Source: an uncultured Spartobacteria bacterium
GTDB taxonomy: Bacteria; Verrucomicrobiota; Verrucomicrobiia; Chthoniobacterales; JAATET01
DNA: 30,442 nucleotides
Assembly (NCBI GenBank): GCA_937901895.1
Contig: CALGTD010000082.1
Coordinates: 1-30,442, forward strand
Direction of reading: 5' to 3'
The notes under the pieces were generated by a model. It saw only the letters and a list, made by a program, of their open reading frames with translations, had not been told where the DNA came from and ran no database searches. Below are positions 9,112 through 17,442 of the stretch, piece after piece. The translations under genes and the position numbers were made by a program. The first letter of the stretch is position 1, and each line of letters opens with the position of its first letter.

Positions 9112-9483
9112 ATGGCCCGCTTTAACATCTCCAACGCAGAGTGGGAGGTCATGCGCGTGGTTTGGAGAAAACCATCCATCACGGCGCAGCAGGTCATCGA
9201 CGATCTTCAAACGAACAGGAGCTGGTCGGCATCCACCATCAAGACCCTGCTAAACCGTCTCGTAAAAAAGCAGGTCCTCAAGTTCGAAAAAAACGGCCGA
9301 CAGTATGTCTATGCGCCGCTGGTTTCGGAGGAGGAATGCCGTACCTCCGAGATCAAGTCCTTCCTGGATCGCGTTTTCGACGGAACCCTTTCTCCGATGC
9401 TCGCGCATTACGTGCGGAACGAGCCGTTGGCTGAACAAGAAATCGAGGAGCTGGAGCGCATCCTGAAACAACGAACGCTGTGA
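9112..9483 (+). CDS. BlaI/MecI/CopY-family transcriptional repressor
   Basis: This is a 123-aa DNA-binding repressor. Residues 1-70 are the winged helix-turn-helix of the Penicillinase_R family: ISNAEWEVMRVVW, then an ITAQQVIDDL helix, the recognition helix in WSASTIKTLLNRLVKK and the wing GRQYVYAP. Residues 75-123 are the helical dimerisation tail. Family members bind TACAnnTGTA dyads and are inactivated when a cognate M56 membrane protease is triggered. ATG 9112 gives the canonical N-terminus; a TTG six codons earlier is the alternative. The stop overlaps the M56 start (GTGA), the usual blaI-blaR1 arrangement. The only matching dyad I noticed lies at 10871-10884, after the pair and before the large cassette operon, suggesting that operon as target. 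Confidence 0.93.
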   Translation: MARFNISNAEWEVMRVVWRKPSITAQQVIDDLQTNRSWSASTIKTLLNRLVKKQVLKFEKNGRQYVYAPLVSEEECRTSEIKSFLDRVFDGTLSPMLAHYVRNEPLAEQEIEELERILKQRTL

Positions 9484-10832
9484 CCACGGCAAGCCACGCG
9501 ATGAGCTTTCTGCTCGATTCGACCCTGGTCGGAAGCGGGCTGGTTCTTGCCGTGCTCGTCTTTCAGTCGCTGGGAAAACGCCGCCTCGCCCCCAAGTGGC
9601 TCGCCTTGGCGTGGGTGCTCATTTCGATCCGGTTCCTGCTGCCCGTTCCGGCTGACTTGCCGGGGGCGATCCCCGTCGTTCCTGCCGGTCAAACGCTGAC
9701 GGAACGCCTGGGAGGTGCGCAAACCGAAGAAGCCGCGGTGCATGGGAATGACATACCCGGTTCGGGGGGGAAACGTGGACTTTCCAGCGGACTGTTCATT
9801 CTCTGGGCCGCAGGGGCTGCGGTCTCGGCGAGCGTGCTCCTTGCGCAAGCGGCGCGTTTACGACGGATCCTGCGCGAACGTCAGTCCACGGATCACGACC
9901 TTCTCGAACTCCTTGAATCAGCGAAGACGCGGCTGCGCATCCATTCTCCGATCGGGCTGATCCTCAGTGAGCAGGCGAATGCGCCTATGATTGTGGGCTG
10001 GTTGCGCCCGCGGATCGTTCTCCCGGCCTCATTCCCCCGGGGTTTGTCCGATCCGGAGATCACGCGCATTCTGGTGCACGAGCTCTCCCATTTTAAATCG
10101 GCCGACGTGCTCGCGCTGTGGCTCGCCGCGATCGTGCGGGTCGTGCACTGGTATAATCCACTCGCCTATGTGGTCGTGAACCAGTTGCGCGCGCGCCAGG
10201 AGGAAGCGTGCGACGCACGCGCGATGGCGGCACTGCAAGAGTCGGGTCAGGCCTACGGGAAGGGACTGCTGGATGCCCTGCGAATGGTTCGCGCCGATCG
10301 CGGACCTTCCGTGGGCGCGCTGGCAGCCGTCTCATCGTTTCGAGATATGCAGGGCCGAATCCGGCTCCTCGCCTCGCGACGGCGATTTTCCAGCTCTCTC
10401 TCCGCGGCTATGATCCTTTTTCTGGCCGCCCTGAGTCTTGTGACCACCACGGCCCGCGCCTCGTTTCTGCCGGGAGCGGCTGCCCGGATGGCCCTCCGTG
10501 ACACCGAGACCTGGCTGATGCTTCTGGACCAGGGCCAGTTCGCGGAAAGCTGGGAGACGGCGTCGCCGAGGTTTAAGGGCCCGATTCCCGAGCGGGGCTG
10601 GGTATCCAATATCGCCCGCGTGCGCAGTCCGCTCGGACAGTTGCGCAACCGCCGCCTGCACAACCAGACCTTTCTTCCGGTGAATCCGGAGGGACTTCGC
10701 GGCCCATTCATCGTCACGGTCTTCGACAGCGAGTTCGAACGAATGCCCTTCGCGTTGGAAACCGTGACTTCCGTCCTCGATGAGGACGGTCAGTGGCGGA
10801 CATCCGCCTATTTTATCCGCCCTGGTCAGTGA
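9480..10832 (+). CDS. M56 (BlaR1-type) membrane metallopeptidase with DUF4019-like C-terminal domain
   Basis: This is a 450-aa membrane protein. Two hydrophobic segments lie in residues about 10-55, a third near 99-120 and a fourth near 302-323. Between the third and fourth is the cytoplasmic zinc peptidase domain with HELSH at residues 200-204 (Glu201 catalytic) and the downstream RARQEEACDARA element carrying a further ligand Glu, as in BlaR1/MecR1. The part after the fourth segment (about 337-450) is not a penicillin-binding domain. Its pattern, W..LLDQGQFAESW, then W about 20 residues later, then RSPLGQLRNRR, matches DUF4019. In the family, sensor binding outside activates self-cleavage and loss of BlaI. 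Here the ligand is unknown and unlikely to be a beta-lactam. GTG 9480 overlaps the repressor stop. Confidence 0.88.
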   Translation: MTTASHAMSFLLDSTLVGSGLVLAVLVFQSLGKRRLAPKWLALAWVLISIRFLLPVPADLPGAIPVVPAGQTLTERLGGAQTEEAAVHGNDIPGSGGKRGLSSGLFILWAAGAAVSASVLLAQAARLRRILRERQSTDHDLLELLESAKTRLRIHSPIGLILSEQANAPMIVGWLRPRIVLPASFPRGLSDPEITRILVHELSHFKSADVLALWLAAIVRVVHWYNPLAYVVVNQLRARQEEACDARAMAALQESGQAYGKGLLDALRMVRADRGPSVGALAAVSSFRDMQGRIRLLASRRRFSSSLSAAMILFLAALSLVTTTARASFLPGAAARMALRDTETWLMLLDQGQFAESWETASPRFKGPIPERGWVSNIARVRSPLGQLRNRRLHNQTFLPVNPEGLRGPFIVTVFDSEFERMPFALETVTSVLDEDGQWRTSAYFIRPGQ

Positions 10833-10870
10833 GCGCCTGCTGACTGCTCGCCCGTCGACAGATTCCATCG

Positions 10871-10884
10871 TTTACATGTGTAAA
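10871..10884. promoter_or_regulatory. BlaI/CopY-type operator dyad
   Basis: TTTACATGTGTAAA is a dyad of two perfect 6-bp arms around a 2-bp centre and contains the TACAnnTGTA core recognised by BlaI, MecI and CopY repressors. It lies 39 nt after the M56 stop and 90 nt before the PEP-CTERM start. It overlaps a possible -10 hexamer (TGTAAA, 18 nt after TCGACA at 10855) and lies just upstream of a second possible -35 (TTGACG at 10894). The sequence match is direct; binding by the neighbouring repressor is inferred. Confidence 0.7.
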
Positions 10885-10893
10885 CAAAATCCC

Positions 10894-10922
10894 TTGACGC
10901 AGGTCTATATACGACTTATTTG
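10894..10922 (+). promoter_or_regulatory. candidate promoter of the PEP-CTERM / cassette operon
   Basis: TTGACG at 10894-10899 matches the sigma70 -35 consensus at five of six positions. Seventeen nucleotides later TATTTG (10917-10922) is a poor -10. The surrounding 100 bases are strikingly AT-rich for this GC-rich window. A second candidate, TCGACA (10855-10860) with TGTAAA (10879-10884), would place the operator over the -10. I cannot decide between them. Confidence 0.45.
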
Positions 10923-10973
10923 GTCGTTGTAATTCACAGAACACTTCAAAAATTTCAGCCTTCGAAAAAAACA

Positions 10974-12155
10974 ATGAATCCGAAAACCTCGAACAACTCC
11001 CTTGTGGGTCTCCGCGGGCGCGCGGGCCGGCTTTTCATCATCGCGGCGATGGCTTTTGGCCCCGCGGCCGCCCGGGCGGCGGTCTATACTTGGTCGGGCG
11101 CCAACGCTTCCAACCACGGCTGGCTGCAACAAACCAACTACGTGGACGGCACGTCCGGCACCTACACATTCACCGCCGACGACACGATCTACTTTTCGAA
11201 TCTCTCGGGTGCCTCGTGGACCGCGCCAGTCTTCGGCGCAGGTGGAACGATCGGCACGCTGCATTTCGGCGCCGAGACCGGCTCGAACCCAATCACAATC
11301 ACCCGTGCAAATGCCGCCGTGGTCACCGTCGCCTCGGGGATTCTCGTGGATGCCGGAGCGGGTGCGAACACCATCACCGCCGCCATCTCGCTCTCCGGAC
11401 CAACGACCACGTTCACGAACAACTCGTCGAACGTCCTCGTTGTTTCCCTCCCAACCGGGTCCAACGAGCTTTCCATCAACGGAGGCGCCTTCCACTTCCA
11501 GGCACAGCAGGCCGGATCGTTCACCGGCTCAACAACCGTGAACACGGGCGCCACGCTCCGGGTTCTCAATACGGCCACGCTGGCCGGTGACGTAACCGTA
11601 AAGGCCGGCGGCACTCTCGGAGGTCGCGGCACGATCGGAGCGACCGCAATCGAGAGCGGAGGGATCCTGGCGCCGGGCGTGCCCGCGGTTCCCGCCAGTT
11701 CCATCTCGTTCTCGGGTTCTCTTACGCTGGCCGATGGAAGCCTCACGCTCCTCGATTTGAACAACACGACCTTCGACTCGATCAATGTCGGTGGAGAAAT
11801 CACCTTCGGTGGCGAGCTGAGGCTCACGCTTTCGGATGACTTTTTCACCACCGGGGACTACGCGTTGTTCAACTTCGCCGCGGGATCGAGTGCCGGGAGT
11901 TTCTCTGCGTTCAACCTCTACGATCCCAACGGCAAGATCGGAGAGCTGACCCTGGCCGATGGACTCTGGACCGGCGAGGTCAACGGCCTGTCCTACAGCT
12001 TTGACGAATCCACCGGTGGACTCGCCGTGACGGCTGTGCCCGAGCCGGGCACCACGGCTCTGGCGATCACCGGTCTGCTTGCAGGGGTCCTCCTTCGGCT
12101 CCGGAAGCGCCGATCCACCACGACTTCCCCGATCGCAGCGATCGGAACGAGATGA
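10974..12155 (+). CDS. PEP-CTERM protein with autotransporter-type beta-strand repeat
   Basis: This 393-aa exported protein has a long signal peptide (positive N-terminus, hydrophobic core, cleavage after AAARA near residue 37). The mature part is low in Cys and rich in Gly, Thr, Ser and Ala. Around residues 180-240 it contains an autotransporter-associated beta-strand repeat unit (GSTTVNTGATLRVLNTATLA, then the GGTLGGRGTIG element), typical of beta-helices. The C-terminus has VPEPG at 355-359, a hydrophobic helix and a LRLRKRR basic tail: a PEP-CTERM sorting signal handled by an exosortase. ATG 10974 is the first plausible start; TTG 10920 is rejected because it falls at the promoter. It has a poor Shine-Dalgarno site. 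It overlaps cassette gene B (ATGA). In cassette clusters of this phylum such a protein often comes first, and it may be the surface substrate of the system. Confidence 0.9.
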   Translation: MNPKTSNNSLVGLRGRAGRLFIIAAMAFGPAAARAAVYTWSGANASNHGWLQQTNYVDGTSGTYTFTADDTIYFSNLSGASWTAPVFGAGGTIGTLHFGAETGSNPITITRANAAVVTVASGILVDAGAGANTITAAISLSGPTTTFTNNSSNVLVVSLPTGSNELSINGGAFHFQAQQAGSFTGSTTVNTGATLRVLNTATLAGDVTVKAGGTLGGRGTIGATAIESGGILAPGVPAVPASSISFSGSLTLADGSLTLLDLNNTTFDSINVGGEITFGGELRLTLSDDFFTTGDYALFNFAAGSSAGSFSAFNLYDPNGKIGELTLADGLWTGEVNGLSYSFDESTGGLAVTAVPEPGTTALAITGLLAGVLLRLRKRRSTTTSPIAAIGTR

Positions 12156-12697
12156 CGAAGCCTCGCCACGGCAGTTTCAGAGTTCGAGCGCTTTGCCGGT
12201 CAAGGCGCTCGGGCTTCTCACTCATCGAGGTCGCGCTTGCGGTGGGCCTGATCGGTTTCTGCCTCGTGGCGCTCCTGGGCCTGCTGCAGGTCGGATTGCA
12301 GCAAGAGCGCGCGTCCATTGATCAAACACAGGCGACCCACGTGCTGGATGCGGTGAAGGACTCCCTTCGCGGCCGGCTGCGCCTCCCTGAGGGTGAGGCT
12401 CCCGTGGAGGATCGATTCGGACTGCAGATCCCGGCATCACCCGGCGCGGCACCAGTGACTCAAATCTTTGTGGTGAACGAAAGTGGTGAGCCGGTCTCCG
12501 TCGACGAACCCAACGCCTACGTCGTCCGTTGCGAAGTCAGGGCGTCAAATGGTGCGGAAGGCGTCTTCAAACCCTGGCACGCGCGTATCACCGTAGCGTG
12601 GCCCGGCGCAGCGGAGTTTCAAGGCTCCGGCCCGGACCTTCGGTTGCGGAAGGCCCAGGGACACATTGACACGACGCTGGAGGTAAACCGCGGATGA
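12152..12697 (+). CDS. Verru_Chthon cassette protein B, GspI-like pseudopilin
   Basis: This 181-aa protein has a type III (prepilin) signal: a basic leader, Gly21 at the cleavage site and FSLIEVALAVGLIGFCLVAL as the start of the mature helix, with Glu at +5 (residue 26). The long helix followed by a small C-terminal domain with predicted beta strands (TQIFVVNESGEPV, ARITVAWPG) matches minor pseudopilins, most closely GspI by size and by the IEV-x-LA start. Processing would need a prepilin peptidase, which is not in the window. It overlaps both neighbours by ATGA. I assign the cassette name from its size, order and neighbours; the GspI comparison is my inference. Confidence 0.8.
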   Translation: MTKPRHGSFRVRALCRSRRSGFSLIEVALAVGLIGFCLVALLGLLQVGLQQERASIDQTQATHVLDAVKDSLRGRLRLPEGEAPVEDRFGLQIPASPGAAPVTQIFVVNESGEPVSVDEPNAYVVRCEVRASNGAEGVFKPWHARITVAWPGAAEFQGSGPDLRLRKAQGHIDTTLEVNRG

Positions 12698-13509
12698 CGC
12701 ATCGCCCTTGCCATTCCCATTCGCGTGCACGCGGCGCATTCACGCTCGTCGAGATGCTTGTCGCGTGCGCTGTCTTCGCGATTCTCGCCGCGCTGATGCT
12801 TCACGTGCTCGGGACCGTGATGGCTTCCACCAACTCGTCCCGCGCGCGCTCCGAGGTTTTGCGCCAGGCCATCGGCGCGCTGGAGCGCGTCCACCGCGAC
12901 CTTTCCGGCCTTGTGCAATCGGGCAAGTGGAGGCTGCTCGTTGTGAAGGGAACCGGCTCCGCCGGCGACGACGCCATCGTCTTCCTCGCCCCCCTCAACG
13001 CCGCAAGGAAACCCACGGACCCGCGACAACTTTCCCTCGTGCGCTATGGCATCGAGCCTCGCCCCGCGAACGCTCCGTCGTTCGGCGAATGGCCTGAGGT
13101 GCCGGCGTTTTCCCGCACCGCGCGGGCGTTTTCCTGGGGCGATGACCTCGGGGCATATCTCCCGTTTACCGAGTCGACGGCGAAGGCTGCACTTTCCAAC
13201 GCGGAGCCCCAGCAAATCGCGCCTGGCGTCATCCGCTACGAAGTCTGCTTCCAGCTGCGCGACGGCTCCATTGTCCCTGACGAGCCTGCCGACCGCGCCA
13301 GCATCCGCGCCCTGATCTGTGGCATCGTGGCGGTGGATCGGCAATCCCTTGCCAGACTGCCAGCCTCCGAACGCGATGGAGTGGCGAACCGCTTTCCCAA
13401 GGCAAAGTCCAATCAGCGCCCTCTGGAAGCCTGGCGCGGCTCCATCGAGCAACTCCCTCCAGCCGTGCGCCAAACCATTCACGTCTATGAGCAAACGATT
13501 CCGATCTGA
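12694..13509 (+). CDS. Verru_Chthon cassette protein C, GspJ-like pseudopilin
   Basis: This is a 271-aa protein with a prepilin leader ending RARGA and a mature start FTLVEMLVACAVFAILAALM (Glu at +5, residue 20; the -1 residue is Ala15, allowed but unusual). The helix continues through an Arg-rich amphipathic stretch ending ALERVHRDLSGLVQ, which is the pattern seen in GspJ (LxxLERDLxQLV). The rest is a globular domain with Trp and Phe. ATG 12694 overlaps gene B by 4 nt, while its own 3' end overlaps gene D by 23 nt. It likely inserts in the inner membrane and joins a pseudopilus tip with proteins B, D and A. The cassette assignment is from context and motifs. Confidence 0.8.
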   Translation: MTHRPCHSHSRARGAFTLVEMLVACAVFAILAALMLHVLGTVMASTNSSRARSEVLRQAIGALERVHRDLSGLVQSGKWRLLVVKGTGSAGDDAIVFLAPLNAARKPTDPRQLSLVRYGIEPRPANAPSFGEWPEVPAFSRTARAFSWGDDLGAYLPFTESTAKAALSNAEPQQIAPGVIRYEVCFQLRDGSIVPDEPADRASIRALICGIVAVDRQSLARLPASERDGVANRFPKAKSNQRPLEAWRGSIEQLPPAVRQTIHVYEQTIPI

Positions 13510-14107
13510 CCGCGCATTCTCCCTCACCGAGCTGACCGTTGTCGTTGCGGTTCTGGCGATTCTTTCCTCCGTCGTCGGCCCCGCGTTCTCCAGCCTCGTC
13601 GGCTCCAACGGTCCCGCGCGTGCGCTCACGGAGACCTCCGTGCTGCTCGAACAGGCCCGCCAGTCCGCCATGCGCCTCGGCACTTGGGTCTGGGTCGGCG
13701 TCGCGGACACGACAGCCCTCTCCGACGGCGAGCAGCAGCTTACGCTTGTGTCGGTCGCAAGTCGCGATGGCTCCGACGATCTGTCGGAGGCGAATCTGAT
13801 GCCTCTCTTCCGGGCCACGCGGGTGTCTCGCGCCAAAACCATCGTGGCACCCCAGGACGGCGCTCTCTCCATCGGCGCGGAGGAGGGCGGATTTTCGTTC
13901 ACATGGAAGGTGCCGGCCTCTTCGGGAGCGCGGGACGTGGATTTTTCGGGCACCGTCGTCGGTTTCTCCCCCCGGGGCGAGGCCGTCGCCGGACCCGGGC
14001 AATCGCCGCAGTGGCTCAAACTCTCCTTCGCTTCGTCGACCAATCCAAAGGACGTGCTGGAGCTGCTGGTGGACGGTCCCTCGGGTCAGGTCGTCGTCGC
14101 GCGCTGA
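13487..14107 (+). CDS. Verru_Chthon cassette protein D, GspH-like pseudopilin
   Basis: This is a 206-aa protein with a short leader (10 residues, MSKRFRSDRA) and a mature start FSLTELTVVVAVLAILSSVV carrying Glu at +5 (residue 15) and Ala at -1. The helix leads into ALTETSVLLEQARQSAMRLG followed by WVWVGV, matching the GspH/FimT pattern in which a LxxARxxAixxG segment runs into the first beta strand. The remainder is beta-rich. ATG 13487 lies inside gene C (23-nt overlap); the open frame upstream of it belongs to no domain. A 29-nt gap separates it from gene A, the widest gap in the 15-kb run. Confidence 0.8.
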   Translation: MSKRFRSDRAFSLTELTVVVAVLAILSSVVGPAFSSLVGSNGPARALTETSVLLEQARQSAMRLGTWVWVGVADTTALSDGEQQLTLVSVASRDGSDDLSEANLMPLFRATRVSRAKTIVAPQDGALSIGAEEGGFSFTWKVPASSGARDVDFSGTVVGFSPRGEAVAGPGQSPQWLKLSFASSTNPKDVLELLVDGPSGQVVVAR

Positions 14108-14136
14108 CGTCCTTCACCGCGAAAACCGCCGACGGA

Positions 14137-17100
14137 ATGTCCGTGCCGCATCGCCGTTTCCCGCTGCCCGCTTCGAACCACCACGGGAGCGCGCTCATGA
14201 TCACGCTCGCGTTCATCGTGCTCGCGACCGTCGTCATCCTTGCGTTCTTTTCGCAGACGCGCGGCACGCTCTCGATCTCCGCCTCCGTGCCCACGCGCGC
14301 GGCCCTTGACGCCCTGGCCGAGAGCGCGATCGAGACGACCATCAGTGATCTCCGCCTGGAAATGCTCGCCGGTGCGGAAGCGGATTCAAGCCGCACCGAC
14401 TTCGCGTCCTTGGATCCCATGACCGTGCGCCGCCGCTGGGCGATGGTTCCGGCCCGCGTCGTCTCGCCCAAGATCCCGGCATCCGGCTTCGAGAAGCTCC
14501 TGAAACAGAGCCTCCACGGACAGGCTTTCTACCCCGGCACGAATCCTGCAACGGCCTACACCGCTCAAGGCCCCGCCGCCGCCACCGGATCCCGACGGGC
14601 CAGCAATGTGAATACCGCGACTGATTCGCCAAACGGTCGCAAGCTCTCCGCGAAGCGCTGGGACGCCGTTGCCCTCACCACGAGCGCGCTCCCCGCTGAC
14701 GCCTTGCCCGACTGGATCTACGTCACCCGGGGAGGCATTCCCGAGGACGCCCAGTCCCTCGCTGGCGCGGCCGTCTCCGATTCCTCCCTCGGCAACCCCG
14801 GTTACGTCATCGGCCGCTTCGCCTACAACATTTACGACGTCGGCGGGCTTCTGAACGCAAACGCCGCGGGCGCGCCGCAATCGAAGGCCTCCGAGGGCAG
14901 CCGGAAAGGCAGTCTTGCGTGGGCCGATCTCAGCGCCGTCGGTCTCACGTCGGACCAGGTCGTGCAGCTTGTGAATTTCCGCAACATCCACTCGAAGGAT
15001 CTTCCCGACTACGCGCGCCGCATCCGCGACGACGCCGAGCGCAAGGGCTTCCTCGAGCCGCTGGAGACGGCCTCGGGCTACGACGGATTCTTCCACACGC
15101 GCAACGATCTCATACGCTTTTTCCTCCGCGTCTTCGGTCGCAATTCCGTGGAGGATTGCACGGTCGCAGAGCGCGAAATCCTCGCCAACTTCGCGCACGA
15201 TTTGCGCTTTCTCTCCGCACCCTCGTGGAATCCCGACCCGACCCGGCCGAAGATTCGCCCCGCAAACGCGGGTGGCAACGACTCGCGGGGCAGGGACGAC
15301 GAGATCAACCCATCCATCACTCCGCTCGTGGTGAAAAAGGAATTCACCCGCGTCCGCTTCGATGATCACGGGAATCCGACCCGGGAAGTTCCCGCCCGGC
15401 TCGGCGAACCGTTCCTGAACAGCCGATTCCCGCTGAGTCGCCTCGCGCTGCTCACGCTCACGGCAACCGCGGCGAAGGGGAGCGCCATCGAGCGATACTT
15501 CGGCCTCACGCGCACGTCGGCCGGAGATCCGTGGGTCTACGAGCACGGTGGAAATGGCACGATCCTGACACTCAATGAAGTCCAATCGCTCCCCAATCCA
15601 CGCGAGCCGGACATGGTTGAACTCCTCAAGGCTGCGATTGTCGCGGGTTCGCTCGGCAAAAGCGCCGGCAACATGACCGCGGGCAGCACCGCAGCGGACG
15701 AGCGGGATCAAAACCTCGACGCGCAGGTCATTCAGATCTTCGCCAACCTCATCGACCAGGCCGACACGGACGGCTACCCGACCGCGATTCAGTTCGGCGA
15801 CAACACGATCCATGGTGTCGAAAACCTCCCGTATCTCACACGCATCAAGAGCTTCCTAGTGCGCCTGCTGCCCGACACAGCGCCGTTCGCTGCAAACCAG
15901 CCCTACTCGATTGCCTTTCTGCCGGAGGTGTGGAATCCCCACGATCTCGAGCCACCCGCGGATTCGCCCACCGAGGTGCGTGTCGTTGCTGACAGCCGCA
16001 TCCCCGGTCTCGACGAGCCGACCCTTTATCCCGTGCGCATTCTGCAGAACAACAGCGGCAATACCTGGGAGATCACCTTGAACGCGGGCTTCACGCCCGA
16101 GACGAGCCACGTCGAGTTGAGCGCAAGCGAACTCCGCTCGAAGGAACCGGTCGTCTTGAAATCCGGTTTCCCCGACAGTGCGTCGGTCGCTCCGAACCTC
16201 AAGGGAATCCACACGCCGACGTTCGCGGTGCCCTACGCGAGCGGGCCCATCGGCTTCCAGATCTTTGCCGACAACACCTACCCCGGTATTGCCTTCGCCC
16301 TGGAATACCGCGGCCCCGATGGCAAGTGGCACCGCTATATTGAACGCCGCGTCGTCCGCTCCGCCGACGCGACCGCCGGAGGAAGCGCAGCGCCCCGCGG
16401 CCGTTCCTCTCCCGAGTATTATCCGCTGCAGAACAACAGCCGCACCATCGCGCCCGATCCGCGCACCGACCGCTTCTCGTCCTTTCGCCTTCAGGAACAG
16501 GACACCGCCCCCAATGCCTACCTCGATGGGGCCGCGCTTCGTCCCGACCAGCGAGCCGGCTACGGATTCATTTACACGAGCGGTCGCCCGTTGCGCCCGG
16601 ATCCCAACCGCGGGTGGGTGCTCGGCACCGCCGATCCCGCCTCGAACTCCGCCGCGCAGGCGATTGGCACCATTCTGCAAAACACGTCGAGCTCCCCCAC
16701 CCGCTACCTCGATCCGGACGGCGTGCTGCGCCCCGGCGACGGCGCCCTCGCCACCGGCAGCGGGAAGGAGGGCCAGATGTATTGGCCGGGAAACCTCTCC
16801 AGTCGGCCCATCGTGCTGAACCGTCCATTCCGCTCCGTCGGCGAAATGGGCCACGCCTTTCGCGGCACGCCGTGCCGCAGCCTGGATTTCTTCAGCACCG
16901 CGAGCGGAGACGCGCCGTTGCTCGACTTCTTCACCGCCAGCGAGGAACCCGACGATGGCGTTACGGGCGGCCGCATTGCGATCAACTCCGCGAGCCCGCT
17001 AGTCCTCGCCGCCCTCCTGAGCGGCGCGCTTCTCGACGAAGCAAACCTCTCCTCCACCTTGAAGGATGCCCGTGCCCTTGAGGCCGCCCAATCGCTGGCC

Positions 17101-17442
17101 GCCCGCGTGCGGGATGCAGGCGACGGCGGCGGCCCGCTTCTCAACCGCACGGAACTCGTCACCCGATGGCTCGGCAATCAGGGCAGGCTGCCCATTGGCT
17201 CGGACTCCGAACGCATCAAGCGGCAGCGGGAGGTCTTCATTCGCGCGCTGGGCGACGTGGCCGAGACGCGCACGTGGAATCTTCTGATCGACCTTTTCGC
17301 CCAAACCGGTCGCATTCCAAACGGCAAGGAGTCGCTCGATCAATTCCTCGTCGAATCCGAGCGTCACGTCTGGGTCCACCTTTCCATCGACCGGCTCACG
17401 GGCCGGATTCTTCACCTCAGCCAGGAACCCGCTGATGATTAA
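14137..17442 (+). CDS. Verru_Chthon cassette protein A, giant GspK-like pseudopilin
   Basis: This 1101-aa protein starts with a basic leader, Gly17 and SALMITLAFIVLATVVILAF, a prepilin-type helix lacking Glu at +5. GspK proteins also lack it. Two further GspK hallmarks appear. Near residue 230 the sequence YNIYDVGGLLNANAAG resembles the GspK D-x-x-G-x-L/I-N-x-N element. Near residue 947 RIAINSASPLVLAALLSGAL resembles the N-x-x-x-A-x-x-x-V/L-L-x-A-L helix-hairpin element. The roughly 700 residues between them are an insertion with no family I recognise. Start ATG 14137 is the first in frame after gene D's stop. The stop overlaps the next gene by 8 nt. It is probably the tip subunit of a pseudopilus. 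About 3.5 times the usual GspK length (about 300 aa). Confidence 0.8.
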   Translation: MSVPHRRFPLPASNHHGSALMITLAFIVLATVVILAFFSQTRGTLSISASVPTRAALDALAESAIETTISDLRLEMLAGAEADSSRTDFASLDPMTVRRRWAMVPARVVSPKIPASGFEKLLKQSLHGQAFYPGTNPATAYTAQGPAAATGSRRASNVNTATDSPNGRKLSAKRWDAVALTTSALPADALPDWIYVTRGGIPEDAQSLAGAAVSDSSLGNPGYVIGRFAYNIYDVGGLLNANAAGAPQSKASEGSRKGSLAWADLSAVGLTSDQVVQLVNFRNIHSKDLPDYARRIRDDAERKGFLEPLETASGYDGFFHTRNDLIRFFLRVFGRNSVEDCTVAEREILANFAHDLRFLSAPSWNPDPTRPKIRPANAGGNDSRGRDDEINPSITPLVVKKEFTRVRFDDHGNPTREVPARLGEPFLNSRFPLSRLALLTLTATAAKGSAIERYFGLTRTSAGDPWVYEHGGNGTILTLNEVQSLPNPREPDMVELLKAAIVAGSLGKSAGNMTAGSTAADERDQNLDAQVIQIFANLIDQADTDGYPTAIQFGDNTIHGVENLPYLTRIKSFLVRLLPDTAPFAANQPYSIAFLPEVWNPHDLEPPADSPTEVRVVADSRIPGLDEPTLYPVRILQNNSGNTWEITLNAGFTPETSHVELSASELRSKEPVVLKSGFPDSASVAPNLKGIHTPTFAVPYASGPIGFQIFADNTYPGIAFALEYRGPDGKWHRYIERRVVRSADATAGGSAAPRGRSSPEYYPLQNNSRTIAPDPRTDRFSSFRLQEQDTAPNAYLDGAALRPDQRAGYGFIYTSGRPLRPDPNRGWVLGTADPASNSAAQAIGTILQNTSSSPTRYLDPDGVLRPGDGALATGSGKEGQMYWPGNLSSRPIVLNRPFRSVGEMGHAFRGTPCRSLDFFSTASGDAPLLDFFTASEEPDDGVTGGRIAINSASPLVLAALLSGALLDEANLSSTLKDARALEAAQSLAARVRDAGDGGGPLLNRTELVTRWLGNQGRLPIGSDSERIKRQREVFIRALGDVAETRTWNLLIDLFAQTGRIPNGKESLDQFLVESERHVWVHLSIDRLTGRILHLSQEPADD

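Noticed and set aside
14386..15813. A 475-codon minus-strand open frame opposite cassette gene A.
   Set aside because: Its translation is Arg/Glu/Val-rich with no hydrophobic pattern or family, and cassette gene A on the other strand is clearly coding.
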